Source: Byssothecium circinans (Eukaryota; Ascomycota; Dothideomycetes; Pleosporales; Massarinaceae). From it: a stretch of 64,000 nucleotides of DNA. Within the stretch, counting starts at the first letter, position 1, and each line of letters begins with the position of its first letter. Positions 38,831 through 50,385 of the stretch are shown one piece after another. The notes under the pieces were generated by a model. The model ran no database searches and was not told the DNA's origin. It saw nothing but the letters and a program-made list of their open reading frames with translations. The stretch is from NCBI GenBank assembly GCA_010015675.1, contig ML976981.1:287071-351070 (forward strand), written 5' to 3'. The translations under genes were made by a program, and so were the position numbers.

Positions 38831-39612
38831 ATGCTGCGCTCCTCGCTCGTCCGAGCCACCAGGAGCCCAGCTTCCATCATCCCATCGTCCGCGACACGTC
38901 AAGCTATCCGCGCTCCCCGCATCGCGCCCGCCGTGTGCCTCCAGCAACAAACTCGCCAGGCACATGCCATCTCCAACCCCACACTTGCCAACATTGAGAA
39001 GCGATGGGAGGACATGCCGCCTCAGGAGCAGGCCGATCTGTGGATGTCGCTGAGGGACCGCATGAAGGTCGATTGGAAGGAGATGACTCTGCAGGAGAAG
39101 AAGGCCGGTGCGTATTCTCTGCTCACCTATGCCATTGGGAGCTATGCGTGGTTGTATGACGCATCTGGCTGCCGCCATGTACCCGGTTACGTGCCGGCGT
39201 TATCTCGGCACAGCTACGAGATCACAATCGAAATGAAGCTGTAGCTGACATTTTTCAACAGCATACTACATTGCGTTCGGCCCCCATGGTCCACGACGAC
39301 CCCCGCCGCCGGATGAGGGTCGCAAGGTCTTTTTCCTCTCATCCGCCGTCATCGCCGCTGCTATTGTCGTCTTCTCCCTCACCCGCCTGTTAGCGAACCC
39401 CGTGCGACCGCGCACCATGACCAAGGAGTGGCAGGAGGCTACCGAGGAGTACATGAGGGTGCGTACACGGAGCTCGAGTCTTCAGGATAAGCCTTTGCTG
39501 ATAGACTACACAGGAAAACCAAATCGAGCCCATCACCTTCAAGCCCGGCATGATGGTGCAAAGCAAGTCGGAGAAGCACCTCTCCTCCGGCGAAAAGCTC
39601 AACGACGAGTAA
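38831..39612 (+). CDS. COX5: Cytochrome c oxidase subunit 5 (Cox5/COX IV family), mitochondrial
   Basis: Exons 38831-39107, 39262-39458, 39514-39612; introns 154 and 55 nt; 190 residues. Nuclear-encoded subunit of respiratory complex IV in the inner membrane, homologous to animal COX4. Visible: Arg/Ser/Ala-rich import presequence (about 1-45), the matrix part NPTLANIEKRWEDMPPQEQADLW... RMKVDWKEMTLQEKKAAYYIAFGPHGPR, one transmembrane helix (FLSSAVIAAAIVVFSLTRLL), and the intermembrane-space tail ending TKEWQEATEEYMRENQIEP. The ATG used is the first that gives a presequence. Divergent from GAPDH across 1.7 kb. Confidence 0.95.
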
Positions 39613-41188
39613 AAGAATCAAGGCACAGCCTGCAAGCATTACCAATACAATACCTTTTTTCCTTGGGTCAACAATTTCCTCACTTGGTACTGTCTGTTTT
39701 TGTGCTATATTCCTAACCAAGACGAGCTACGAGAGCGAATCGGTTCGGTCAAAGCGTCAACCCATGGTTGGCAGTGTCATATTAGTCTGCCTGTGTACAG
39801 AAATTTTAGAAGAGGCATTTTCCAGTTTTTGCTTATCATGATTTGTGTTTCCTACACTATTATGGTTTGCTTTGCCCGTGCATATGTCTTGATCTCCCAA
39901 CTCTGTGCGGCGGTGGAAAGCGTCGACATGTACACGTACAGCAGCTATTCCCTCTCCAATCCACAGACTCTACTCTCTCTGCCGAACGCCATATTTTTCT
40001 TACCGTCAAAATCCAACATCCTGCTGCTGATCTTTTTGATATCAGTCGCCTGATGGCGTGACTTTATGGGCTGACCCCCTGCTGCATAGACTGCCAATCT
40101 TGCATCTAAATTAGCGAGGTACGTCAAGCTGACATGTACGTTCCAGAATGGCTAGGCTGAGGCGTAATTCAACATACCTAACCCAAATTGGATAAGGTCA
40201 CGACGTAACTTTCTCGGTTCGGATATTTATGCCGGTATCTGCCATCGTCGAAGCAGTACTCTTTCGTGCCTCGAAAAACGTTTGGTCTGGCAGATAGCTT
40301 TGTCCAGATAGATTGGATGGGAGTTCATGATCAAGAAGTCGGCGTTGGCGCAAAAGATTGGGAAAAATTGCGAATTCCAGTGATTGTGGAAAGCGTTGCC
40401 GAATCCTTGACACGGCACTATGCACTGGGAGGAAGAGCGCATGTTACGATATCACGAGTCGAGTCTCGATGTGTATATCAGCATACTCGCAGCGTTGTAT
40501 ACTTTGTTTCTGTCCAAATGCGCACTGCAGTCCATTGTGTTCAAGCCTTAAAGTAGATCACATGCAGAGGTTGATGCATCACAACTTCTTCACCAATATG
40601 CCTACCTAACTAATAAAAACAAAACAAAAAAACAAAAAGAACGGCAACACCAGCCGCGAGAAACTTAGGCTCAACTTTTTTTACCAAGTTTTCTCTAGGT
40701 GCCTACAAGCTAGGACTTAATCTTACTACAATCGCATATAATTATGCTAATGATGAATGCAAGACTCGAACGGACGCACTAGGGAAGGAGGGGTAATACA
40801 TCTTTAATTGGCAATTTCGGTGTTTTTGCGACAATTTTTTGGTGCGCCCGTCCGTATGGCTTGTTTATGATACAGGATTCGTGGTTTAAATTATATATAT
40901 AGTATATCTTGTATACGATAGTCCTACCATCGACTCACTAAAAAATGAGGATGGCAACAAAGTTAATCGATGTCTAGGTGATATGTTGGGGAAAGAATTA
41001 GTTGAAGGACCATGTCGTGCGCTGTGTTGCTGCTCAAAACATTGAACTGAGTACTTGTATTGATTTATTGAAAACTGTTTGAATACAAAAAACACCCCCA
41101 AAAAATTACTTTGTTTCCTTGATCTTCCCCGCACAGGAGAAAACCTTTCGTTTACCTCTCATGAAAACCAAAAAAACCAGAGAACAGC
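39613..41188. other. Intergenic, moderately AT-rich
   Basis: Starts with the Cox5 3' flank. An A-rich stretch lies near 40605-40640. Overlapping short ORFs at 40198-40609 on both strands shadow one another. No gene supported. Confidence 0.5.
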
Positions 41189-41578
41189 TTATGGAGCGAA
41201 GTAGTCTATAAACGTCAAGACATCTTTCTGATATATGTGGAGCGGTGTATTTGTATTATCTCTCTCATAAGTTTTAAAGATGGAAAACATAGTATTGACA
41301 TACGGGAAATGTTGGAGTGCTAGAACTTTGTTGTTCTCATGTTCCCATACGTACACACAAGTCCTATCATCCCATCCCTCTCGCTCAAACTTCACCCAAG
41401 TCGTGCGCAATGAAAATAAAGTGTGGTCTGAAAACACCATCTTTGTGAATTCATGTCGCTGTCTGCTTCCTCCGCAGTCTGAAGAGATCAACAAGAAGAC
41501 GACGTAAAAGTCTGATGAATGTCTGTTGAGTTGAGTACCGGTGGAAGTTTGCTTTTTCCTCGTCATGACTCCTGACAT
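41189..41578 (-). CDS. Candidate small protein, unknown; member of a tandem set
   Basis: Open frame of 129 codons with ATG at 41578; a second ATG at 41440 would give 83 residues. The stretch from MVFSDHTLFSLRTTWVKFE to the end has ordinary protein composition and no low complexity. No signal peptide, membrane helix or known domain is evident. Two diverged relatives of its 5' half lie immediately upstream on the same strand (about 41720-41600 and 41945-41740), both interrupted by stops, which suggests a local family with one copy still open. It could be a live gene, a relic, or a chance ORF. No introns were needed. Confidence 0.35.
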   Translation of the reverse strand: MSGVMTRKKQTSTGTQLNRHSSDFYVVFLLISSDCGGSRQRHEFTKMVFSDHTLFSLRTTWVKFEREGWDDRTCVYVWEHENNKVLALQHFPYVNTMFSIFKTYERDNTNTPLHIYQKDVLTFIDYFAP

Positions 41579-41599
41579 GTTACTGTTGATCCCAACATC

Positions 41600-41720
41600 T
41601 CCTCAATCTTATCATTTATCCGCCCTAAATATGAGCGAAAGGGGAGAAATGTAGCCTGCAAGACACTGTTACGATTGCCCATGCCGCTGTTTGTTTCCTC
41701 GCCGTCTACGTTAACGACGG
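41600..41720 (-). pseudogene. Diverged partial copy of the small ORF at 41189-41578
   Basis: Reading the minus strand, GCGAGGAAACAAACAGCGGC leads into CATTTCTCCCCTTTCGC. It aligns with the corresponding stretch of the copy at 41740-41945 and more weakly with the open copy. No long frame is kept. Ends approximate. Confidence 0.4.
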
Positions 41721-41739
41721 AAAAATTACTTTGCTACCG

Positions 41740-41945
41740 AACATGGTTTTCTTTTTTGAGTGCCACAGGCTATGTGGCCTTGATGGTTGTCCCTATAAAA
41801 TAAGCCTTCTTAGTATCATACTAAACCTCGGCAGTCTACCACGACTTCAACTAGACGTGCCCGATGGGGAGAAAGTGTGGTCTAAAAGTTATGAACATAA
41901 TTCCTCGTGCCACTGTCTGTTTCCTCGCTGTATATAGAGAGTGAA
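41740..41945 (-). pseudogene. Second diverged copy of the small ORF at 41189-41578
   Basis: The minus strand reads GCGAGGAAACAGACAGTGGC, then TTTTAGACCACACTTTCTCC, where the open copy has TTTCAGACCACACTTTATTT. Alignment continues about 100 bases with gaps. Stop codons interrupt the frame. Ends approximate. Confidence 0.45.
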
Positions 41946-42687
41946 AAAGGCGTCACCCGTTTAACACATGGTTTCTCAGTGCTGGAATCGCGGATATTTT
42001 CCCCTCATGAGTTACACTTGGCCCTCATTACTGTCGCATGAAAAACCGCAAGGCATCATCTACATGGGAGAAGGATTCCACGGCAGAGAGGGCAACGAGT
42101 ATCTATCGCTTGCTTGAATGAATAATTAAAGAATGAGCAAGGTCCACGACAGGTGCATACATGTACAAATAGAACCTTTAATAAGCAGAAAAGTTTTCTT
42201 TTAGGTGATTCGAAGTACCGATACAGTGAACATATGCTCCTTCTCATATCCATTCCCCACATTTTCAAAGCCACGTCACAGTAGTAACTAGTGAATACAT
42301 ATCCCCCTATATCCCTCTATTTCGCCAAGCCCAACAAGAAAAATGGATAATTCCCTCCTGTGCAGCAGAAAAAGAGGGAGGGGTACAAGTAACGCAAAAA
42401 CACTCGCTACAGACACCACAAAACCCATCTAAGGGGGATACAGCGCCCCGTACGCTCCTTGGGCGATAAATTATGGGTATCCTGCGAGTAAGGATGGGTA
42501 GTTGTGTTACACGCTACCTTTTTCTTCTTTTTCTGTTTCTTTTCGTTGGAGACACTGCATCGGGTACTAGGGGATATTATCTCGATAAAAGGGGGCTCGT
42601 TACAGCAACATTGGGCGATCTTTCAAGATGACGATTATGGTTTCTCAGCTAAGTATGACAGGAGCAGAAAGGATGGGAAGGAAATGT

Positions 42688-42714
42688 GATGATGGTGATG
42701 ATGATGATGATGAC
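42688..42714. repeat. GAT/ATG trinucleotide microsatellite
   Basis: Nearly perfect trinucleotide run GATGATGGTGATGATGATG and onward, with one interruption. Simple repeat. Confidence 0.75.
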
Positions 42715-43620
42715 ACGTCAGCAGAACCGGTACCTCAAGCTCAGTTTAGTTCAGCATCCGCGGCCGATAGAAACGGTGCTGAGAAATATACACACACGCC
42801 ATTGCCTCAAAACCAATAGGAACGCATGATCAGACTTTTAAACCTTCCCGCGGCCGAGAGGGAAGCTGACGCAGCGAGTGGAGAGAGAATATTTGGAAGA
42901 GGAGAGGGTTAGAGTTACACTGCCGTCAGCATGGTCAGTCGATGGACAGACACCGAGAAGCCTCTCTTTAGAAAAACCGGCATAAAGGAAGTATAGAGGG
43001 TATGTAATTACGGTGGTGGTCATCACTGCCGAAAGTTTTGAAAGCGAAGAACTCTTCACCAGTGGGGAATTGGATAACTACACGGACAAAAACTTCACAT
43101 GGAATGAAATATTTCCGAGTTTAATCAAAACCATTGTTACTTCTCTTGATTCCATTGTTGACTATCGCAAGATATCAAAAGCCTCAAAAAATAAAATACT
43201 CTGGCCTTGAACCATACCCTGTACGAGATAGAGGGCGCCTGAATCCCCCTCAAGCATGCCTTAGAGATCATCCAGTTATAAAACTACCGAGAGCTGAGTC
43301 GCATAGGCCTGACCTTAAGGGGGGAAAGATTGATCAAGGCACCATGCAATGCCGCTGCTACCCATCAAAGAGCCTCCTCTAGAAGACTACCTGTCCGTTG
43401 CAGCGTAGAAAGGAGAATGTCGGCGGCAGGAATTTATAGCGCCAGTCCGCCAGGGTAAGGTGGAAAAGTTGGTGCCATGAAGCTGCCAGTTCGAGTTTTT
43501 GTAAAGCATTGTTAGACTTTTGGTATGTAGATTGGGGGACACCAACCGTATAGGAAGCATTGAGAAGCATCTGAGGTGCAGGGAGAGACCTTGATGCGTC
43601 CTATCGATCGGTTGGAATGC

Positions 43621-43636
43621 GTTCCTAGTAAGGAAC
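43621..43636. repeat. Hairpin 1, GTTCCT-AGTA-AGGAAC
   Basis: Perfect 6-bp stem with a 4-nt loop, preceded by AATGC and followed by CCC. Exactly 100 bases before a second hairpin with the same stem. Confidence 0.55.
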
Positions 43637-43706
43637 CCCATATCATCGGGAAGGGGGGCGCGGGAGGAGGGGGGCTTAATCCGTGAAAGAACCATCTAAA
43701 GCATGA

Positions 43707-43749
43707 CTCGGTGGAGATGCGTTCCTATCCAGGAACCCAAGTCACCGAG
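43707..43749. repeat. Hairpin 2, two-tier stem
   Basis: Inner stem GTTCCT (43721-43726) with AGGAAC (43731-43736), and outer stem CTCGGTG (43707-43713) with CACCGAG (43743-43749). The flanks GATGC and CCC match hairpin 1. It may act in RNA 3' of the gene ending at 43887 or be a repeat fragment. Confidence 0.5.
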
Positions 43750-43886
43750 GGCACAATTCCAACCCGTAACCGTGGTAGAGACTTCCGACTGCTGAAAGCT
43801 GCAACCACATCCGGGAAACTCCCGACGTAGTACCGCATGTGGAGCAGTGTGACGGTGCCTAGTCTACTTCATCATTCACCACCACG

Positions 43887-45648
43887 TCAATATCTCTTGA
43901 GCTTCCGCTTATAGAAAGTCGTAAATGACTTCGCATAGGATCCCAATTCTTCATACCCAACTCCCGAGATATAATGGCGATTCTGAAGAAGCCTTCGATC
44001 TTTACCAGCCACATAAACACCAGCGGCGTCTACGCATTCACGTAGTTGTCCTCCGACGCATGCTTCGTGCACTTGTCGCGGTCCGATCCTCTTGAGCAGT
44101 TCGCGGTAGATGTCCTTGAGTCTCTCTACCTCATCCCTCGGATTGCAAAGGTGGAACCCGTAATCTCGGTCGATCCATGCCGTTGGATCAGTTGAGTCTG
44201 ATCGTGTGAATTGTATAAGCCGATAGACCGATTCCCGAACAGGGACTGGGTTTTGCAGAAATCGCTCCAGCCCCGGAAGCTGTGTCCGAAACTCTGACCA
44301 CGAGTGGTCGTCAAAGAACCCGGCCAGCTTGTTCTGCTCAAGCGAAACCCACAGAGATTGGAAAGTCGCAACCTTGTCCGTAGTTTTGAGCAGAATCTCC
44401 TGGAAGAGACCGCCTAAGTGGAGGACTTTCTCCTCTTGAACGGATGGATATCCGAAAGCGTAGTACTCATCAGTATCGGCATCTGGTGTCCTTCCGGCTA
44501 TGATCGAAAGCACTAAATTGAAAGCGTACCGTTTGGACGGAGGGGAGAGTTGTAGGATACCTAGACCGCGGTCTGAAGGCGCCAGGTATGTTCGACTGAG
44601 CCTGAGGATTTCAGCCCTGGACTTTTCAAGTTCGTTGAACATCAATTTCGATTCCACCGCGGCCTCATAGTTCTGGATCCTCTTGGATTTCTCGTGGGCA
44701 ATGCTCAACGGTGTACTTGCGCTCCTGGGTGGAGGCGTAGTTGGCGGACTTGTGGGACCAAACGCTGGAACGCCCGAACGGATAGTGACTTTTGAGAAGC
44801 ATTCAAGGGTTCGGGCGGCACGGATCAAGGTGCAGAACGACCTTCTCGGATGCGCGAGGAGCTTGATGTGCGGGAATAGTGTGTTGGCTAGACTTGAACC
44901 CAGTATGGATTTTAGCCTCCCTTGACAGTGCGGTAGGCAATATAGTTCGAACGAAGCCCGTACAATGTCGTTGTACGCTTGTTTTCGGGCTTCGTTTTCA
45001 TCAAGAGTGCAGACCTGCGCTTCAAGCTTGACGAGAAGGTCGTTGACTTCGTGGTCTAAATCAGATGGCTCATCGCTTGAAATGCCATAAGTTTGCGTTG
45101 CAAGGTCATCGATGAAAGCTTTAAGCTGTTTCAAAACAGTCTTCAAGTCGTTTGTGGCTTTCTGCATTCGAGTACCGTAGCAACGGAAGGTAAATTCGCG
45201 CAACAGGTTCCATTCCTCATAGTGTTCAGCGGCTGGCCACGTTAGTTGTATATGGGATATCTAGGGAACTCCACTTACACATCCCTTGTTGATGCACTCG
45301 GGTCAGTAGATCTGCGAGACCGTGCCATATAATGGCATCACCGGGGACGTTAGCGTTGGATTTGGCGATCCATATGTTGACTTCTTGCTTGGGGGCGTCT
45401 TCGCGGATCAGCGCCACGGTTGGTGAGTTCCAGTCTGGGTGACCGCAAGCCATCGACGTTAGGCGACGAAGGAAGCGTGTCTTTAGATTCCCGGCCTCTT
45501 GAGCTCCAATAGGCAGCAAAACATCCACATCATCATCCGCCAAGTCATCAGCGCCCATCTCGGCCGTCTGAATTTCACTCCGCTGGCACTCGAATTCGTC
45601 GGCCACACGCTGCCCCTCGCCGTCGAAATCCGCCAGGCTGTCTGCCAT
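43887..45648 (-). CDS. Conserved-looking fungal protein of unknown function, mostly helical
   Basis: Exons 45648-45279, 45232-43887; one 45-nt intron; 571 residues. No known domain recognised. Features: acidic N-terminus (first 60 residues, rich in Asp/Glu), predicted helical body (for example MQKATNDLKTVLKQLKAFI), a Pro/Thr/Ser linker (TSPPTTPPPRSASTPLS) near residue 280, and a C-terminal region with PSKRYAFNLVLSIIAGRTPD and WVSLEQNKLAGFFDD. No signal peptide or membrane helix. The splice joins ...VHQQGM to SAEHYEEWNLLREF in phase. An in-frame ATG at 45699 would add 17 residues; the one at 45648 was preferred because it starts the acidic region. The layout resembles fungal proteins linked to heterokaryon-type signalling, but that is only an impression. 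Confidence 0.75.
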
Positions 45649-46498
45649 CTTTCCGTTCACAGTTCTCGGTTGCCAGTGTAGCACCCTGCGCGGTCGCATA
45701 TTGGACGCGGACGAGTCGCCGTCGATCCCTTGGGTATGAGGTGAACTTCTGGGAAAGCGCAGTCAGACTCTGCTCTCGACACACCACACACGGTGAAGAG
45801 TACTCACCAGACCTCGCTCCGCCGAAATCACACGGCACAGGCCTTCCCGTCACCTTAGGGTTGTCCTCTCGTATCTTTGCTTGCCCTAGGATGTTACCAG
45901 GCCAGTATCTCGATCGAGCAGACCCGTAAAGATAACACCGCAAGTCTCGGGACAGGGTTCCGGTGGGGGAGGAGAAATGGAGGAGATGTGGTAGAGGGAA
46001 GGCTTTATATAGAGAGGTAGCTGATAGCAGGCAGCAGGCCACGGGTCGGCGGCCCTGAGCTTGAGGCGAGGTGAGGTGAGAGAGCTTGCCACGCAAAACG
46101 TCGGCGGCGGTAAGGGGAAAGAGGGGGCGGAGGAAGGGTGGTGTGACGTCGGGATAGAGTTGGAGGCTAAGTCCAAGTGAAGGAAGGAGCGATGTAGCAG
46201 TACACTTTCCGTATCGTGACCTATCATGTCTGGGCCGACAACGACCCAACGACACTCCGCCAAAAGCCAGCGAGACAGAGTTGGAAACAGAAACAAACAT
46301 TTCCAAAAGAAAAAGTCTCGAAAACATTCAAACCAGTGTTCAATATGATATAACACAAAAAGATATAAGAGGCAACCAGGCAGCCAATATGCCACCTAAA
46401 ACCGCTCAACATCAAGACTTCTTCCCAACAATGTTTTCCGCTTCTTCGCATAAAACGTCTCCCTCACCTATCTCACACACTTCCCCTCCTCCCCTCTT
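45649..46498. other. Intergenic, no gene seen
   Basis: 850 bases between the unknown gene's start and the GPI13 stop. Minus-strand open stretches here are Leu/Ser/Pro-rich and look like leader sequence, not a gene. Confidence 0.5.
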
Positions 46499-49400
46499 TC
46501 ACCCAGTACTAAACCCAAAAACTTCCGCCACGCTCAAAAAGCTAATCCTCGTCCCCCCAACCGCCACGAAAACACACACCAAATCCACAACCACCAGCAC
46601 CAAACCCCCCATCATAAACCGCGGACAAAAGATCCGATAAAGCATCAGATGCCTCCTCAAATGTCCCGCCCACATGGTCGTCGCTAAGTTAATCACTGCA
46701 TAAAACAAAATATGCGTACCCACAGCCTTCGCCACATCTCCAAGGAGCCCCTTTTTCTTGGGCGGTTGTTTCCAGAGGACGAGGGCGGGCACGGCGACAG
46801 CGCAGAGGATTTGCGCACCGAAGGCGTTAAGAACGATAAGGAGGGGAGACCATGGGTATCGGATCACGCGGAGTGGGATGAAGGCTGTTTCGTACTGGAT
46901 GGAGGAGAGGGTGGCTTGGTGTCCAGTTTTGAAGAAGTGGAAGGAGCCTAGAAGGCCGAGGACGACGGGGCCGATGGGACTGCCGGATAGCTTGTTGGTG
47001 TCGATGATTTCAAAGAGGGAGAAGATCTGCCAGGTAGCGAGGGCGATTGCACCGGCGCCCATGGGCTTCTGCACTAGTGCAATGGCGAGGTACCATATCG
47101 TGATGAGAAGAGCATAGCGTGAGCCGTGCACGTTTGCGTATCCGAGGATGGTGATAGAGGTACGGCCTCCGTCGGCAACGACTTGCTTGGCCGGATTGGC
47201 GGTGTCTGTGATCTGGTTCTCTATGTTAAGGAAGGGTTTGGACCAGTTGAAAGTTGAATAGCCAAAGGCGAGGGCTATGGCGAAGGTGACTTGGGCAGTC
47301 ATGATCTTGGACGACTTTAGCCAATCTGCCAGCCCAGGGTACCAATCGCCATCGTCGGCCGCATCTAGAGTCCAGTATACAGCGCAGAGTCCAAGACCGG
47401 CAGGAAGCACGTAGCCAAACCACATGACGGCAGAGCCTTGGTAGGATAGCGTGCCTTGGTAGTAGCCCTTGATGAATAGAGGTAGGAGAACAGCGACAAC
47501 GTAGGGAATAGCAATCTGCCAGGCAGCTGAGGTGGAGGAGTTGGCTGATGCGTAGTACGTTGATTTGCAGTACGGCATTTGCTCCTCTCTGCAGAGCCGG
47601 GAAAGAGATGCAGCTCGAGTGAGTAGAACGAAAAGGATTGAATGATAGCAACCGAGTGCTCGATCAACCATCGCTTTCTGACGGAGGGAGGATACTGCTG
47701 CGACGACAGCAAAAGTACTGAGGAAAGCAAGCAGTATCTCATCTTCCCAGATTGTAAACGAGTTTGCCGCGAAGCCAACGGACAAAAGCAGAGTAAAGAT
47801 AACACTCATCCAGCCCCAAATCGTAGTTGGGAAAGGAGAGGTCAGCCTCCGCTTGATGTACAAGAATCCGAAAAAGATGCCTATCACACTCCCAGAGGCG
47901 GCCCCGCATACGAGCACATGGTCTCTGGCTAACGTGGGGAAGGTACTGTGAACTCCAAAGCCGACAATGCTTCCCACGACAGTGCCTACGCCACCGTGCA
48001 TGAGAAGAGCTGGCGTTAGTTCTGATCGGTCACCTTCGAGGCCACGAGCGTAGACAGCAAGGGTGATGAGCGAGAAGGCGAGGATAGCGACACCGTTCAG
48101 CATCCTCAGCACATCAAATCTCGCCCACAAGGCGCGGCAGAGGTTGAGAGTTTCTTCTTGGTATGCCGAGAAAGCTTTATAAATGGACTGGTAATGTCCT
48201 TGCTTAGCTTTGCGGCCACCCATCTCCCACGCAGCGTTGGCGGCAGTCCATAGAGTTAAAGAACTAGTCCGTGAACTGTCGTCAATACCCCGGGCAACGG
48301 CGTACTCGTGCTGATAGCGATAGATTTGGCCAGCCGTCAAGCGATTGATGATGGCGAGATTCTCGTAGTCGTCGCCCTTGGCACCGATGAATGCCTCCGC
48401 AATCGGCTTGCCTAAATTGTTGAATGGGATGGGCATCCCGAGCAACAAGGATAGCGTGGGAACAAGGTCGATTTGAGCAACAGGTCGTTCCTTTGCTGTA
48501 GCCGGCGGAGTCACGTATTCCGGAGAACTCCGTCCGAACCGCTTTTGCTTGGAGTACATCCACAACGCAGCCTGAATCTCATCGTCGGACTCTCCACCGT
48601 GATCTCCTTTTACATCCATGCCATGATCTCCCATGACAACAAGAAGCGTGTTGTCGTCCAGCTGATCAATCATCTTGCGTATGTTGCCGTCCATCTGATT
48701 GAGCTTCGCGTTCATAGCAGGGTGGTCTGGACCATATCGATGTCCCGCATGGTCGACCCCAAGGTAATGCCCAATGATCACGTCCCAGCTACTTGTATTG
48801 GACGGATGCATGAGTGGAAATACATGATCCGTGACTCCATTATCCACAGTATGCAAGTCCCAAACATTGAACGAATCGTAGGGCCGCGTGAGGTTCGGCT
48901 CAAAGTGGCCTGGGAACAGCGCCTGCCAGGTATCATCGCCGAGGTGTACTATTCTTTTGCTCGCGTTGTGTAGTTGCGCGACCAGATTATCCTCGTCAAT
49001 AGCCGTCCCCGCAAAGCTCGACCCAGCATCCAAAAATGTAGGCAGCGTCCCGGTTGTGAGCCCCTTCAACCGTTGTAGTGTCGCGGTCGGCGGATCTGCG
49101 ATAAATGGGAGGAGGAAGGCGTTGTTCGGCTGATTCACGGCCGTCTCGTAGAGAATCGGAAGGGCATTGTGAAAGTGGTGGGGGGCGTCGTGGGAACCCG
49201 CGGCGGGGAAAGGAACGGTAAAGTCGTAGCGGAGGGCGTCGACGAGAATGACGATGGCCTTCTCAAAGGTCTTGGGGTGCCAGCACCCCGCTTCAGGCGA
49301 CCCGGCAGTGTACGAACGCGCGCTGTCTATTGGAGGTACTGCACATTCCGACTTGTGATCCAATACCAATCTCGTAAGGAGGAAACCGCTCGTGAAAAGG

Positions 49401-49672
49401 TATATGCCTAGGGCGTGGAGAATACTGCAAAGTGTTAGCTGTCATGCTTTAATGGCGTAGATTTTGTATCAGTCGTACAGTATCCAAGTGAAAAAAGCTA
49501 TGATAATGCCATGAGCAGCCTTGAAGTGCACTTCGCCCGCCTTGTTGGCTTTCGTGGCGTCGCCAGTTGTAGGTTTCAAACCCTGAGATTCCTGCTTTTC
49601 CTTTTCGGCTTTGGCTTTTGCGAAGGCAGCAGCTATGCCTTCAAATGACGGCAGGGGCTCACCATTATCCAT
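46499..49672 (-). CDS. GPI13: GPI ethanolamine phosphate transferase 3 (PIG-O type)
   Basis: Exons 49672-49479, 49424-46499; one 54-nt intron; 1039 residues, normal for the family. ER membrane enzyme adding phosphoethanolamine to the third mannose of the GPI precursor, through which proteins are attached. Visible: Lys/Ala-rich cytosolic start, one N-terminal helix formed across the splice (HGIIIAFFTWIL joined to ILHALGIYLFTSGFLL), luminal alkaline-phosphatase-fold domain with AIVILVDALRYDF, the KGLTTGTLPTFLDAGSSFAG block carrying the likely Thr nucleophile, DHAGHRYGPDHPAMNAKL, and metal-binding VVMGDHGMDVKGDHGGES. About a dozen hydrophobic helices fill the C-terminal half. The ATG at 49672 is the first in this frame near the conserved region. 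Confidence 0.95.
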
Positions 49673-50385
49673 TGGGAGGGTATTCAAACGTAAAACTCCA
49701 TCAGAACACGAGCAATGAGGCTACACGGCTGCTTGAATGTTCGGAAGCTCACCATGCTGATCGGAATCGGACAAAAATTTCGCCGATGTTTCTGGCCGGC
49801 GTGAATTGTCGTTGAGCTGATTCGTAGACAGGGAACTCGATGTTTTGAAGCAATAGATGCTGCAAGGTCGGTCCTTGTTTTTCTACCACGATCTTCGATG
49901 AACGGCACTCGAGCCATGATACCTAAAAGCATCACAACGATTACTGGAGATCCATGCACGTCAATATTGGATTTTCATTCACTTAAATATTTGTTGCAGG
50001 CTTGCGCGTATAGATTGTATTTGTTTGTTCGTCGAGATAGTATTTACTCCTATGGTGCCCGTTGACACGCGCTAGGATATATCATACATTAGAAAATAAG
50101 AGCTATGTAGAAGGTCATAACCTTGGTGGAAGATGGCTGAGAATGGGATGGCAACAGACAGCTCATCATCTCCGAGAATATACAATGGGCAAATGCCACT
50201 GCCCGAGCGCGAGACAAGCATCGGGCCAGAAGAAGGGTATCCAATACGACAAGCAGCGTAATAAGCCGTCATCAAAATATCAAGGTCGTAGCCAAGGGGC
50301 TTTGGTGTTCGAGGTAACGAGCGTGGTGAAGTGTTCTGGCTATGCCAACTTCAAAAGGGAGTGTTCGGTATCTGTCGGCAGAGTA
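49673..50385. other. Intergenic, GPI13 promoter
   Basis: 713 bases between the GPI13 start and the next gene's stop. A 91-codon minus-strand open stretch (49684-49959) lies directly upstream of GPI13 and is more likely leader or promoter DNA than a gene. Confidence 0.5.

Larger units (their letters stand above)
41946..43886. other. Intergenic, no gene supported
   Basis: 1.9 kb. Contains a GAT/ATG microsatellite at about 42688-42714, a plus-strand ORF of 65 codons at 43013-43210 without recognisable features, and two similar hairpins at 43621-43636 and 43721-43736 just beyond the 3' end of the next minus-strand gene. Confidence 0.5.

Noticed and set aside
40741..40800. tRNA-like GACTCGAAC stretch (also near 61297)
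   Set aside because: Resembles an inverted B box, but no D-arm, anticodon stem or acceptor pairing could be built around it.
45575..46327. 250-codon minus-strand open frame
   Set aside because: Overlaps the first exon of the unknown gene at 43887-45648 in another frame; the conserved-looking frame was kept.
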